This document shows, one piece after another, positions 1 to 9,533 of a stretch of 64,000 nucleotides of DNA; position 1 is the first letter of the stretch; each line of letters begins with the position of its first letter. The notes under the pieces were generated by a model. It was not told the DNA's origin, did no database searches, and saw only the letters and a list, made by a program, of their open reading frames with translations. Origin of the DNA: Acetivibrio alkalicellulosi (GTDB lineage: Bacteria; Bacillota; Clostridia; Acetivibrionales; Acetivibrionaceae); the NCBI GenBank assembly GCA_008125075.1, contig VLTH01000002.1:2955024-3019023 (forward strand). Reading direction: 5' to 3'. The translations under genes and the position numbers were made by a program.

Positions 1-2693
1 GCAACTCCATCAATTGTTACCGCACCACCCATTACTGGAGCAGTATAAACAGCAGTACTAATTGAACTATTTAAAACTGATGGGTCATCATTTACTGCAA
101 TAGCTTTAATTGTCTGTCCTGGATTAACTGTTGGTTTATTTCCACCATCATATAGTAATGTAGAATCTCCAACCTCTGTTGCAGGCTCTGTTCCGTTAAG
201 TGTGTAAAATATGGAAGTTGCTCCCGATGATGTAATTGTAACGGCTGAATTAGGTAAAACTGCTCCTGATGTTGGATTAAAGGAAGGTCTAACTTGCCTT
301 GTTGTAACAATTATTAAGTCATTGGCTTTTATTACATCTGCTTGTCCACCAACAACTATATTAGCATTAGCTGTTATAGTAATCTCTTCATCTTTATAAT
401 TCTCTATTTCTGTTCCTTCTGCATCTTCTTCTACAGTCACACTAGGTGGATCATCAACATCTTCATCGATATCAACCTTTGCTGGTGACTGTATTATTAC
501 TGGAATCTGACCTACATTACCTCTTAACCTTAAAGGATTTGTGTTATTTGAAGGATTTAGAGATAATCCATGTGCAATTGTGCCAGCTTCTCTCCTAAAT
601 GCTCCACCATTTGAAGTAATTATAATTCTATCAGCATCTCCATTTTGATTCCAAGTATTTGAGCTTATTGCCACAACATTAATTTGCAGACCAACATCAA
701 TGTTGTTAAATACCGTACCATTTGCAGCCGATACTGTCAAGTTACCTGTAATAGCTGGCGTTGCTGAGCCATTAAATGTCATTACACTTGCATTGTTAGC
801 AGTAATAGCTAAACTTCCAGTTAAAGCAAACGTACCAAAATTAATTGTTAAGTTAGTTGAATCTGTTCGTGTTGCTGTAACATTACCTGTAATATCATCA
901 TCAATATTAATTGTTTCAACATGGTTATTTTCTATAGCACGAACTAAATCTGCAGCACTTGCTACAGTAACTGTTGGAGAAGCAATAAAAACTATGTTCT
1001 GACTTGATTCACTTGAATCATTCATATCATCCATAACTGCAATAGCTCTTACAACCTTAGTTTCACCAAACTGTTCTGATGTTGATACTATTGGCTTAAG
1101 TTCTGGATCATAAACGTCTGAAGTATCAGTATCAGGTTCTTCACCATCTAATGTATAGTATATAACTGCTCCTACTGTTTCAGTTTCCATAGTAATTATA
1201 ACTGTTTCATTATTTGGTACTTCGCTATTGTTTTCAGCACTAGTTGTAATTGTTACTGAACCTACTACAGGTTGAGGTGATGGTGATGGACTTGGTGTAG
1301 GTGTTGAACCACCTCCGCCACCGCTTCCTCCACTTCCGCCGTCAGCTTGTGTAGGAGGAGTTGAATCATCTTTATCTGATATGTCATCTTTTGATCCTGC
1401 TACTATTATTTCTGTAACTCCATCTTTAGCAACAATGTTTTCAGGTCTTGTATCAAAAGATACACCATTTACATTAATTTCAGCTGTTTTAACAGTTCCT
1501 TCACCTTTTACTGCTATTACAGCTCCTGCTTTTAATGTAGTTATTTCAACATTCTCTGCTAAATTGATTTCTGCAACCACTTTAACATCAAGAGTTTTTA
1601 TAGAACCATATGTTACATTTATTACTGAATCTTTTGCTAAAACGTTAACTTCATGAAAATCACCGCTTAAATCAACATTAGCTTTTTCACTTATATTAAC
1701 CTTTGCAAACCCTTGTCCTGTAAGCTCTTGAGTTTCGAGCTTTGCACCGGATTTTAAATTAATACTGTCTACTTTGGTTTCACCAGTTGCCTGAATTCTA
1801 ATTTTTCCATTCTTTTTTATAAGATTAACATTTGATAGATTAGAATCCTTTATGATTATAGAATTCTCTCCACCACCGGCAATAAGAGTATTACCCTTAA
1901 CTGTAACATTGCTTAGAGTTACATCGCCTTCTCCTATTCCCTCTGTCAGATATAAGTCACCTTCTATAACTGTATTTCTTAGCACTACATCATTTGTACT
2001 TACTGTCATATTGCCTGCTATTGTTCTTGTTCCCTCTGATGGGCCTGAATTACCAGATGCATTTACTATTTCTCCTGCAACCTTATCAAGCATTGCAACA
2101 GTTTCAGCCCTTTTTATAGGCATGTTACCACGGATTGTTTTGTCCTCATAACCAGAGATAAACCCTTTTTCAACTGCTGTAATTATAAAGCCTCTGCTCC
2201 AGTCAGGAATGTCATCTCTATCATTAAAACCCGAAATAGCAGCTGCGTTGCTTGATTGCTCAAACCTTAAAATATTACATATTATTACCATTGCTTCTTG
2301 ACGGGTTATAGGGTTGTTTGGTCTCATAGTACCATCTGTATAACCTGATATGTATCCAATTTCTCTGGCTTTTTCTATTTGATCATAAAACCAGTCCCCT
2401 GCCTTAACATCGCTAAATGTTATGGTGCTTTTGTCCTTGTAACCAAATAAATTGTTTACTATGGTTACAAATTCAGCACGAGTGATACTTGCATCAGGTC
2501 TAAAAGTATTGTCAGTATAGCCTCTAATGAACCCCCTTTCTACCCAATTTTTGATTTGGCTTTCAGCCCAGTGATTACCTATATCACTTGGTTGGCGTAC
2601 GGCGTCTGTGCTTGCAAAACCTGTAGTGCACATCATAATAATCATTGCCGCACATAAACCAATAGCTAGGATTTTTTTAATTTTCCTGCCCAA
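1..2693 (-). CDS. SLH-domain cell-surface protein (3' end outside window)
   Basis: Open for 897 codons on the minus strand and runs off the left edge, so the C-terminus is missing. The likely start is TTG at 2693, about 8 nt after a GGAG; an ATG at 2709-2711 overlaps that ribosome site. A signal peptide (Lys/Arg then a hydrophobic stretch ending near GFAS) precedes SLH repeats, of which HWAESQIKNWVERGFIRGY and TFRPDASITRAEF are typical. A Val/Ile-rich repetitive stretch follows, probably beta-helical, then a Gly/Ser and Thr-Pro-Ser-Pro linker. Two later modules with IFYTLNGTEP and VIYYTLDGEEP look like chitobiase/hexosaminidase C-terminal-type folds. SLH repeats bind cell-wall polymers, so the protein is probably displayed on the cell wall. 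No catalytic domain is visible in this part. Confidence 0.85.
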   Translation of the reverse strand, partial: MGRKIKKILAIGLCAAMIIMMCTTGFASTDAVRQPSDIGNHWAESQIKNWVERGFIRGYTDNTFRPDASITRAEFVTIVNNLFGYKDKSTITFSDVKAGDWFYDQIEKAREIGYISGYTDGTMRPNNPITRQEAMVIICNILRFEQSSNAAAISGFNDRDDIPDWSRGFIITAVEKGFISGYEDKTIRGNMPIKRAETVAMLDKVAGEIVNASGNSGPSEGTRTIAGNMTVSTNDVVLRNTVIEGDLYLTEGIGEGDVTLSNVTVKGNTLIAGGGENSIIIKDSNLSNVNLIKKNGKIRIQATGETKVDSINLKSGAKLETQELTGQGFAKVNISEKANVDLSGDFHEVNVLAKDSVINVTYGSIKTLDVKVVAEINLAENVEITTLKAGAVIAVKGEGTVKTAEINVNGVSFDTRPENIVAKDGVTEIIVAGSKDDISDKDDSTPPTQADGGSGGSGGGGGSTPTPSPSPSPQPVVGSVTITTSAENNSEVPNNETVIITMETETVGAVIYYTLDGEEPDTDTSDVYDPELKPIVSTSEQFGETKVVRAIAVMDDMNDSSESSQNIVFIASPTVTVASAADLVRAIENNHVETINIDDDITGNVTATRTDSTNLTINFGTFALTGSLAITANNASVMTFNGSATPAITGNLTVSAANGTVFNNIDVGLQINVVAISSNTWNQNGDADRIIITSNGGAFRREAGTIAHGLSLNPSNNTNPLRLRGNVGQIPVIIQSPAKVDIDEDVDDPPSVTVEEDAEGTEIENYKDEEITITANANIVVGGQADVIKANDLIIVTTRQVRPSFNPTSGAVLPNSAVTITSSGATSIFYTLNGTEPATEVGDSTLLYDGGNKPTVNPGQTIKAIAVNDDPSVLNSSISTAVYTAPVMGGAVTIDGV

Positions 2694-3057
2694 AAAAATC
2701 GCTCCTTTCATTGTGTTTTTTTAGTGCCTTGCAAGAGTTTATTTCAACTACACTTTTAGTTAAATATTAAGTAAATCAAAATACTTCGTTAAATATTTCT
2801 ATCGTTGCACAAATAACTCAAAACACACAAACAACTTAAGAGCATACTATTTAATTTTGTAAATCTCCCCGCAACCATTAAGTATAAATATAAATATTAA
2901 TTTGGAAAAATAAAATAATTAAGAAATGTTTCTAAAAGATAACGCAAGATAAAATTCCCTTCTTTCAAGTATTTTAGATGCAATAAACTGCCTTTTAAGC
3001 AGTTCAAGGAATATTTCTTACACGTTCAAAACAGAAAACTTTTTTTTAAGTATATTT
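2694..3057 (-). other. Long AT-rich leader of the SLH gene
   Basis: The region between the promoter and the SLH start contains no gene. A small hairpin (AACTGC/GCAGTT near 2990-3010) and a short G-rich patch are visible, but no riboswitch family is recognised. Long leaders are known for abundant surface-layer mRNAs, so a stability role is possible but unproven. Confidence 0.4.
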
Positions 3058-3086
3058 ATTATATAAATAAAAAAAATATAAGTCAA
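3058..3086 (-). promoter_or_regulatory. Sigma-A promoter of the SLH protein gene
   Basis: On the minus strand TTGACT (3081-3086) and TATAAT (3058-3063) are separated by 17 nt, close to the vegetative consensus. The distance to the TTG start at 2693 implies a leader of about 350 nt. Confidence 0.7.
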
Positions 3087-3200
3087 TAGATTTTACACAT
3101 TTTTTACATGTTAATTTTTGATATGGATAAACACACCTCTATATAGCGAATTTTAATATAATTGTAATACTACCTGTTATTTTTCTACATTAATACATCT

Positions 3201-3704
3201 TTATTCCTTATTTTTTCTTTTTAGACGGTATTCGCGCCTCTTTTTTGCTTCACAAAATACCTTTTTTTCCTCTTCACTCTCTATAATCAGAGGGGGTACC
3301 TTAGAAGGTTTACCCCTGTCATCTAGTGCCACAAAGGTTATGAAGGCTTTATTTGTAAGTATTGTACTACCTGATTTTATGTTTTCAGAATATACGTTTA
3401 CACTTACTTCCATGGATGTATTACCCGTCCACGTAAGTGTTGCCTTTAATATTACCACTTCTCCCATTCGTATTGGATGTCTAAAATCTAAACTGTCTAA
3501 TGATACTGTTGCTACTACCTTGTTCGAATGTCTTGATGCAGCCATAGCTCCTGCAATATCTATCCAGTGCATAAGCTTTCCACCAAGTAAATTGCCTAAA
3601 AGATTTGTATCATTTGGCAGAACCAATTCTGTCATTTCCACTTGAGACTCTATAGGCGTCTTTCCATTTATACTGTTTATGTATTCTTTTGAAATATCGT
3701 GCAT
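3201..3704 (-). CDS. Acyl-CoA thioesterase, hotdog fold
   Basis: 167 aa, the usual length for single-hotdog cytosolic acyl-CoA hydrolases of the YkhA/YciA type, which hydrolyse acyl-CoA to free acid and CoA. The family pattern is visible: PNDTNLLGNLLGGKLMHWID, with the Asn and Asp of the hotdog active site, then a conserved SLDSLDFRHPIRMGE stretch and a basic C-terminal tail. The start follows AAAGGAGAATATTTAAT. A terminator stands downstream, so the gene is probably monocistronic. The acyl-chain specificity cannot be read from sequence. Confidence 0.85.
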   Translation of the reverse strand: MHDISKEYINSINGKTPIESQVEMTELVLPNDTNLLGNLLGGKLMHWIDIAGAMAASRHSNKVVATVSLDSLDFRHPIRMGEVVILKATLTWTGNTSMEVSVNVYSENIKSGSTILTNKAFITFVALDDRGKPSKVPPLIIESEEEKKVFCEAKKRREYRLKRKNKE

Positions 3705-3772
3705 ATTAAATATTCTCCTTTAATTCTGAATTGTATGTTCTATTCTTGTGGCTTATGATAACAAGGCATTAA

Positions 3773-3797
3773 AAAACGGCAAATCATATGCCGTTTT
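3773..3797 (-). terminator. Rho-independent terminator after the thioesterase gene
   Basis: Stem AAAACGGC / GCCGTTTT with a short loop, followed on the minus strand by a T run. It lies between the pilM start side and the thioesterase gene region; which of the two transcripts it ends depends on the exact transcript limits, and the T run fits minus-strand transcription. Confidence 0.6.
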
Positions 3798-3814
3798 AAA
3801 TATCATTTATATTT

Positions 3815-4918
3815 TTATAGTGTTATTCCAACGGAGTTTATCAGGTAGTTTAATCTTTCAACATCTAATCCTGAATTTATTTTAATCCCTTCAATACTTA
3901 AAAGTCCTACAGTGTAGACAGGAACCTGCAACACAGTTTCTAAGTAATCTCTTAGACCTAAAAGCTGTGATCCCCCTCCAATAATGTAGACTTTACCAAT
4001 CTTTTCTCCAAAACACCTTTTTTCATAAAACTCAAAACACTGAAAAATTTGTCGTACTATATCATCTATAACACCTATCATACTTTTATAAATTAGCTCT
4101 TGCTCTTCGCTTACATTTAACTCAGGTAAAATTAACCCTTGAATTTTCTTAAGTCTTTCTGCCTCTGCAACTTTTTTGTCAGTATTTCCAACAATAGCAT
4201 CATCTAAATTACTACTACCTCTTAAAATAACTTTATTAAATTCCAACACTCTGTCTTTTAGTATGTTTACAATAGTAGTTTCTGAACCAAAGTCCAATAC
4301 AGCAAAAGTACTTTGATCCAACTTACCATATTTATTTTTCTTAAACCAAGTGTCACTTTCAGATGTAGCTATGTCTCTATTAAAGAACTTCGCCGCACTA
4401 TTAGCAGGAATATCTACTGAAATCGGCTTTAATCCTAACTCTACTAAAATATCAATGTAACTTTTTATAATACTCTTTAAAACGGCAGTAACAAAAACTT
4501 TAACCTTTGGAACCCCTTCATCCTTGACTTCTTTTAAAATTTTGTAGTCAATTTTATGAGCATCCAAATCTATAGGCATGCTCTGGGAAATTGTCATCTT
4601 TACAGTATCATCCAAATTTTCACCTGGAATGTTTTCAACCATAAATACACGAGATATGATATTGGTCCCAGACATAACAATTTTGGCGTTCTTAGCTTTA
4701 ACATTAATATCTTTCATAACTCGTTTTATCTCGCTAGTAACTGCACGGACATCCTTTATGGCACCGTTTTTTATTGAGTCCTTAGGTGTAGAAGCAATTC
4801 CGAAATTTTTAATAAAAATTTCATTTCCTTTGCCTACTTCCACCTCAACAATTTTAATGTTTCTAAAGCCAATGTCAATACTTAAAAGGTTATTTTTAAT
4901 GAAAGGTATAGTTACCAT
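3815..4918 (-). CDS. pilM: PilM-like type IV pilus assembly ATPase (actin fold)
   Basis: 367 aa with actin-like ATPase signatures: LSIDIGFRNIKIVEV at the N-terminus (phosphate 1), AVLDFGSETTIVNIL near the middle (phosphate 2) and VYIIGGGSQLLGLRDYL near the C-terminus (adenosine motif). PilM is a cytoplasmic protein that binds the PilN tail and helps assemble type IV pili or related secretion machines. No pilN, pilO or pilB neighbour is present here, so it stands alone. A good AAGGAG lies before the ATG. The pilus assignment is by family only; an MreB/FtsA-like role is less likely because of the length and the motifs. Confidence 0.75.
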   Translation of the reverse strand: MVTIPFIKNNLLSIDIGFRNIKIVEVEVGKGNEIFIKNFGIASTPKDSIKNGAIKDVRAVTSEIKRVMKDINVKAKNAKIVMSGTNIISRVFMVENIPGENLDDTVKMTISQSMPIDLDAHKIDYKILKEVKDEGVPKVKVFVTAVLKSIIKSYIDILVELGLKPISVDIPANSAAKFFNRDIATSESDTWFKKNKYGKLDQSTFAVLDFGSETTIVNILKDRVLEFNKVILRGSSNLDDAIVGNTDKKVAEAERLKKIQGLILPELNVSEEQELIYKSMIGVIDDIVRQIFQCFEFYEKRCFGEKIGKVYIIGGGSQLLGLRDYLETVLQVPVYTVGLLSIEGIKINSGLDVERLNYLINSVGITL

Positions 4919-5134
4919 TGTATTACTCCTTAAGTATTATAAATTCTATAAAATTTTTATTACTATATATTATATCTTATCATCCATGAATTTTAAAATC
5001 AATAATTTTACGATAACTTAATTAAATAAATATTTTAAAACCATGTCAGACACTTATTGGTGTATAGTTTTTAAGTAGCATAAAGTAATTTATAACATAT
5101 TATTACTTGTTGTTTTCATATTTCATTTAAAGTT

Positions 5135-5232
5135 TTTGATTTAATGTGCAAGTATTTTGCATTTTATTAGACATTCATTCCCCTTATTCTTTTCACATTA
5201 TGTTAGTGAGCTTTATGATCATAAATGTCTAA
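5135..5232 (+). repeat. Repeat family A, partial copy
   Basis: Shares the TTTTTGATTTAATG start, the ATTCATTCCC middle and the GTTAGTGAGC...ATGTCTA end with the copies near 15.4, 29.1, 34.4, 41.8 and 54.6 kb. It fills much of the 327-bp space between pilM and dusB and ends about 14 bp after the dusB stop. No gene was found in the space. Confidence 0.6.
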
Positions 5233-5245
5233 TACAATATTTTAT

Positions 5246-6226
5246 CTACTCTTTAATTATAATATCATTATTTTTTAAATATTCATATAATAATTCTATT
5301 ATTTCCTCTTTTGACTCTGATTTAAATACTTTGTCCTTTAATTTTGCAGCATTATAAGACCCTTTTACATACCATGCAATATGCTTCCGCATTTCCCGAA
5401 TCGCAGTATTTTCACCTTTATGTTCTATAAGCATATTTAAGTGTCTTTCTATCATTAATATTCTTTTCTCAACGCTTATATTTTCACTTTTATGACCTAT
5501 CCTTAACTCATTAAAAATCCATGGATTTCCCTGTGCACCTCTCCCAATCATTACACCATCACATTTTGTTGTATTAAACATTTCTTCAGCATCTTGAGCA
5601 GTATAAATGTCACCATTTCCAATAACAGGTATGCTTAAAGACTCTTTTACTTTACTTATTATGCTCCAATCCGCTTTGCCACTGTAAAATTGCTCTCTTG
5701 TTCTACCATGAATAGTTACTGCTGCTGCACCGTTTTGCTCTGCAATTTTTCCAATTTCAACTGCATTAATATATGTATCGTCCCATCCTTTTCGTATCTT
5801 AACAGTAACAGGTTTTATTGAAGCTTTTGATACTTCTCTAACAATATTTGCAACCACTTCTGGTTGTCGCATCAGCGCACTTCCCTCACCATTTTTAGTT
5901 ATTTTAGGCGCAGGACAGCCCATATTTATGTCAATTATAACAGCATTGCTTGAGTTTAAATCATCTGCAACTCTTGCCATAATATAAGGGTCTGATCCAA
6001 AAATTTGAATTGCACCTGGTTCTTCTCTCTCGTCTATCATTGTAAGTCTTTTGCTCTTTTCATCCTTATAATATAGCCCTTTTGCACTCACCATTTCACT
6101 ATAAACAAGTCCACAACCCTGTTCTTTACATAAAATTCTAAAGGGTAGGTCTGTTACTCCAGCCATAGGAGCTAAAAAAATATTATTTTCTAATTTAACA
6201 TTACCAATAATCATATTATTCACCAT
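5246..6226 (-). CDS. dusB: tRNA-dihydrouridine synthase B
   Basis: 326 aa from the ATG at 6226; a TTG one codon upstream is an alternative. This FMN enzyme reduces uridines in tRNA to dihydrouridine using NADPH. The TIM-barrel signatures are clear: [12 protein letters not shown] near residue 20, [20 protein letters not shown] with the catalytic Cys near residue 105, [23 protein letters not shown] and [15 protein letters not shown] for phosphate binding. The length is normal for DusB. In many clostridia dusB sits near birA/coaX; here those genes lie about 33 kb away. Confidence 0.93.
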   Translation of the reverse strand: MVNNMIIGNVKLENNIFLAPMAGVTDLPFRILCKEQGCGLVYSEMVSAKGLYYKDEKSKRLTMIDEREEPGAIQIFGSDPYIMARVADDLNSSNAVIIDINMGCPAPKITKNGEGSALMRQPEVVANIVREVSKASIKPVTVKIRKGWDDTYINAVEIGKIAEQNGAAAVTIHGRTREQFYSGKADWSIISKVKESLSIPVIGNGDIYTAQDAEEMFNTTKCDGVMIGRGAQGNPWIFNELRIGHKSENISVEKRILMIERHLNMLIEHKGENTAIREMRKHIAWYVKGSYNAAKLKDKVFKSESKEEIIELLYEYLKNNDIIIKE

Positions 6227-6309
6227 CAACTTTAATTCCTTAGAATTCTGAAAATATAGTCACTATTTCACTATAAGTATTATTTGATTCCAAATAGGCC
6301 TAGTGAAAA

Positions 6310-6334
6310 GTGGAAGTAATATTTTAATCATTCC
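6310..6334 (+). repeat. Repeat family B, end fragment
   Basis: GTGGAAGTAATATTTTAATC followed by ATTCC matches the inner-to-outer end of the palindromic family B elements at 37.2 and 53.8 kb. It lies in the divergent space between dusB and lepB. Confidence 0.45.
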
Positions 6335-6421
6335 CTATTTTATCACAATCTATATAAAATAATAACCTGTTTTTATATCTCAAAAATTTTTTTAATGTTT
6401 ACAAAATATTCACAGTATTTG

Positions 6422-6430
6422 TGATATAAT
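6422..6430 (+). promoter_or_regulatory. Extended -10 promoter of signal peptidase I gene
   Basis: TGATATAAT is a TGn extended -10 element 36 nt before the start codon. TTTACA at 6398 is too far upstream to be an ideal -35, so the extended -10 probably carries recognition. Confidence 0.45.
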
Positions 6431-6466
6431 TATATCATGTTAATATTATTATTGGAGGCACATGCT

Positions 6467-7036
6467 ATGAAAAAAGTTTTTAAAGAAATATTAAGTTGGA
6501 CACTTCATATCGTTATTGCAATTATTTGTGGTCTTGCCATCAATATTTTTATTCTTCAACCTACTCAGGTTCAGGGAATATCAATGGAGTCCACCTTATT
6601 TCAAAATGATAGAGTAATAGTAAACAAACTTATGCACACCTTAAACAAAGAGCCTGACTATGGCGACATTGTTGTAATTGACAGTCGTGTTGGAAGATCT
6701 AGGTCAATAAAAGATGATGTTTTAGACAGTCTTAAGTACAATGCTATTTCATATCTTATTACTGGTAACCGTGAAGAAATTTTATGGATTAAAAGAGTTA
6801 TAGGAAAATCTGGTGACACTATAGAGTTTAAGGATGGAAATGTGCTTAGAAACGGAAAAATTTTAGATGAGTCATATGTAAATGGGCCTGTCTATTACAC
6901 TAAAGATCAGGTTTTTGAAGTTCCTGAAGGTCATGTTTTTGTAATGGGTGATAACAGAAACCATAGTACAGATAGCAGAAGCATTGGAACTGTACCATTA
7001 GAACACGTTCTTGGAAAGTATCTTTTTAAGTTTTAA
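6467..7036 (+). CDS. lepB: Signal peptidase I
   Basis: 189 aa from the ATG at 6467, which sits 8 nt after GGAGG; a longer reading from 6437 lacks a ribosome site. The enzyme removes signal peptides from exported preproteins on the outer face of the membrane. One N-terminal membrane segment (about residues 10-30) is followed by the catalytic Ser box QGISMESTL, the catalytic Lys box WIKRVIGKSGDTIE and the GHVFVMGDNRNHSTDSR signature, all in S26 family order. It is a single-TM Bacillus SipS-type enzyme. It is transcribed alone from its own promoter and ends at a strong terminator. Confidence 0.93.
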   Translation: MKKVFKEILSWTLHIVIAIICGLAINIFILQPTQVQGISMESTLFQNDRVIVNKLMHTLNKEPDYGDIVVIDSRVGRSRSIKDDVLDSLKYNAISYLITGNREEILWIKRVIGKSGDTIEFKDGNVLRNGKILDESYVNGPVYYTKDQVFEVPEGHVFVMGDNRNHSTDSRSIGTVPLEHVLGKYLFKF

Positions 7037-7070
7037 CCATCACTGGACACATGGGTTTTTGTCAAAAAAT

Positions 7071-7122
7071 AACGTCCACTTTTAATTATTTTATTTATCT
7101 AAAAGTGGACGTTTATTTTTTT
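7071..7122 (+). terminator. Bidirectional terminator between lepB and the Nudix gene
   Basis: Arms AACGTCCACTTTT (7071-7083) and AAAAGTGGACGTT (7101-7113) pair perfectly and are followed by a T-rich run. It can serve lepB on the plus strand and, through the A run on the other side, the convergent Nudix-like gene. Confidence 0.8.
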
Positions 7123-7146
7123 AAGTATAAACTTTTAATTTCTACC

Positions 7147-7542
7147 CTATTCTAACTCTTTATATTTTTTAAAAGATAAGTTTATTAAAGACTTTTCTTG
7201 ATTTTCATCAATAAGCTTCATAGCTTCGTCTATTTTAAAAAAGCTTGTGCATTTTTCGTTGTCTTTTTCATTTTGGGATTTCATTATGTACCATGTTATT
7301 TTGTTACAGAATGGTTTTTGACGTGAAACTGCATAGTAATCATAATTTGTGTGACCTACAGTCGAAATAATCTGAGCCGAAACTCCTGACTCTTTTTGAA
7401 TCTTATTTAATGCAACTTCATTGGATAGCTCTCCTTCTGACAACTTTTCTCTGGGCAGCATCCACTTATCATTCTCGTTTTTAAAGAGCAGAACCTTATC
7501 CTCCGAGAACACTACTCCACCTGCATAGTTTCGCACTATCAT
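7147..7542 (-). CDS. Nudix-fold protein with degenerate Nudix box
   Basis: 131 aa from the ATG at 7542, which has GGGG 8 nt upstream; a longer frame from 7644 adds 34 unlikely residues. RNYAGGVVF and the later W-M-L-P turn fit the Nudix alpha/beta fold. The box LPREKLSEGELSNEVALNKI followed by QKESGV aligns with the usual LP.GK...GE...AA.RE..EETG, but RExxEE has become NKIQKE. The magnesium-binding Glu residues are therefore mostly lost. Known Nudix homologues lacking these residues act as sensors or binding domains rather than hydrolases. Its function here is unknown. Confidence 0.6.
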   Translation of the reverse strand: MIVRNYAGGVVFSEDKVLLFKNENDKWMLPREKLSEGELSNEVALNKIQKESGVSAQIISTVGHTNYDYYAVSRQKPFCNKITWYIMKSQNEKDNEKCTSFFKIDEAMKLIDENQEKSLINLSFKKYKELE

Positions 7543-7711
7543 ACCTAAAACCCCTTTCGTATTAACTTGATAATTTATACTATTTTCCTTTAAAAAAGCA
7601 TGTATAACAAACTTTTTAGTGAAAATTAAGCTCTTTTTTATCATATCTTACGTTTGGGTCCTATATTAAAATTTCCTATATATATTATAATACTATACAG
7701 GTTATTTTTAT

Positions 7712-9523
7712 TCAATTATCTTGGAAAAAATATTTTTTAATTTCCTGAACTTTAGACTTATTAATATATCCTGTTACTTTTGTTCCACTTTCTTCGTGAC
7801 TTTCTTCTATTATCTTGCCGTTTTGGTGTAAATATGGAATGACCCACCCTTGAGTATATGGAACAAATAAATTTACTTTCACTTCATTGTCAGGCAGTAT
7901 ATTTAAGATACCCTCTAACAATTGGTCAATACCCATACCACTAACAGCTGATATTTCAAATATGTTAGTTCCTGGATTTGATATTGTGAGTCTTGAAAAA
8001 TCTGATAGGGCATCTATCTTGTTTAGAGCTGTCAAAACTGGTTTTTTTGACGCTCCAAGACTTTCTAGAATACTGTTTACTACCTGTACATGCTCCTCAG
8101 CCTCTTTACTTGTTGCATCAACTACATGAATTAATATATCTGCATATACAGCTTCTTCTAAGGTAGATTTAAATGCCTCAATAAGTTCATGGGGTAATTT
8201 TCTTATAAAACCTACCGTATCAACAAGCAATACTTCTTTTCCGTCATTAATCTCTAACTTTCTTGTAGTAGGATCTAAAGTTGCAAAAAGTTTATCTTCA
8301 GAAAAAACGTTTGAGTCGCACAGTTTATTCATAAGTGTTGATTTTCCTGCATTTGTGTATCCCACAAGGGCAATAACAGGCACATCATTGTTATTTCTGC
8401 TTTTACGAAGTGAATTTCTTCTCTTTTCAATTTGTTCTAACTCCAATTGAAGAAATCTTATCCTTCTTCTTATATGTCTTCTATCAGTTTCAAGCTTCTT
8501 TTCTCCCGGTCCCCTTGTACCGATACCTCCACCAAGCCTTGAAAGCTGTTTGCCAAGGCCTGTAAGCCTTGAGATTCTGTATTTTAGCTGAGCTAGTTCT
8601 ACTTGTAGTTTTCCCTCTTTAGAGCGAGCTCTTTGGGCAAATATGTCAAGTATCAAACTAGTTCTGTCAATTACTTTTACTCCAACTACATTTTCTATGT
8701 TACTTATTTGAGCCCCTGAAAGCTCATCGTCAAAAATCAAGGTGTCTGCATGCAACGCCTGACATATAAGACCAATTTCTTCTATTTTCCCTCTTCCAAC
8801 ATAAAATCCTGAGTCTCTTCCTGATCTTATTTGTAATATTTTTTCAAGAACAGTTGCACCTGCTGTAATGGCAAGTTCTTCAAGCTCATCTAAGGATCTT
8901 TCTCCCATACACTTACCATCAATTATGCTATGGTAGGAAGTATCTAGTCCTACAAGAATTGTACGTTCACTACTCTTTTCATTATAGTATAGAGGAGTTG
9001 ACTTTTGCCTATCCACTTCAAGTATATGGTCTACAATTTGGTTTATCCCTTCATCATCAATATCAAAAGGACCAAATATTCTTGATTTTTTATAGCTTCC
9101 ATATTCATCTTTCTGTGGAGTAGCTACATATATTTCTGTTACATTTCCATTAGATACACCAATTGCTATCATTGCATCTAATCTCAAATTTATCATTGAA
9201 CTTATATCTACAACTGAAACCATTCCCTCACCATTTGGATGAGTATGAATGCACCTTATGCCCGATAGCCTTCCTAAGTCTCTTCTTCCTTCAACTTCAG
9301 GAAGTGAAACTGTGCTGCTATCACCAATACTTATATCTACAATATTGCCCTTCCTGTCAATATATAGGGCAATTTCACGGTTTATTTTCTCTGTAAAAAT
9401 GGCTAATTTTAACGCCAGCTCTTTTGTAAAAAGGGTATTTACAGGTATTTTATATTCAAATAGTTCTTCTATTTCACATAATAGTGATGTCCTTAAAGAT
9501 TCTATATTCCCCTTTATGTTAAT
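7712..9523 (-). CDS. hflX: GTPase HflX, apparent ATT start codon
   Basis: HflX is a ribosome-splitting GTPase. The conserved reading continues 100 codons upstream of the first ATG (9223) and includes GIRCIHTHPNGEG, typical of the N-terminal domain of clostridial HflX. In that stretch no ATG, GTG or TTG occurs before an in-frame TAG. GAGGTG (9529-9534) lies 5 nt before an ATT at 9521-9523, giving a 603-aa product beginning INIKGNIESLR. The HflX domain has the GTRGPGEKKLETDRR motif, then the G domain with GYTNAGKS near residues 388-395, DTVGFIRKLP and NKID. It starts 10 nt after the stop of the upstream gene, so coupling is likely. A sequencing error at the start is the alternative. Confidence 0.88.
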   Translation of the reverse strand: MNIKGNIESLRTSLLCEIEELFEYKIPVNTLFTKELALKLAIFTEKINREIALYIDRKGNIVDISIGDSSTVSLPEVEGRRDLGRLSGIRCIHTHPNGEGMVSVVDISSMINLRLDAMIAIGVSNGNVTEIYVATPQKDEYGSYKKSRIFGPFDIDDEGINQIVDHILEVDRQKSTPLYYNEKSSERTILVGLDTSYHSIIDGKCMGERSLDELEELAITAGATVLEKILQIRSGRDSGFYVGRGKIEEIGLICQALHADTLIFDDELSGAQISNIENVVGVKVIDRTSLILDIFAQRARSKEGKLQVELAQLKYRISRLTGLGKQLSRLGGGIGTRGPGEKKLETDRRHIRRRIRFLQLELEQIEKRRNSLRKSRNNNDVPVIALVGYTNAGKSTLMNKLCDSNVFSEDKLFATLDPTTRKLEINDGKEVLLVDTVGFIRKLPHELIEAFKSTLEEAVYADILIHVVDATSKEAEEHVQVVNSILESLGASKKPVLTALNKIDALSDFSRLTISNPGTNIFEISAVSGMGIDQLLEGILNILPDNEVKVNLFVPYTQGWVIPYLHQNGKIIEESHEESGTKVTGYINKSKVQEIKKYFFQDN

Positions 9524-9533
9524 ACTTACACCT

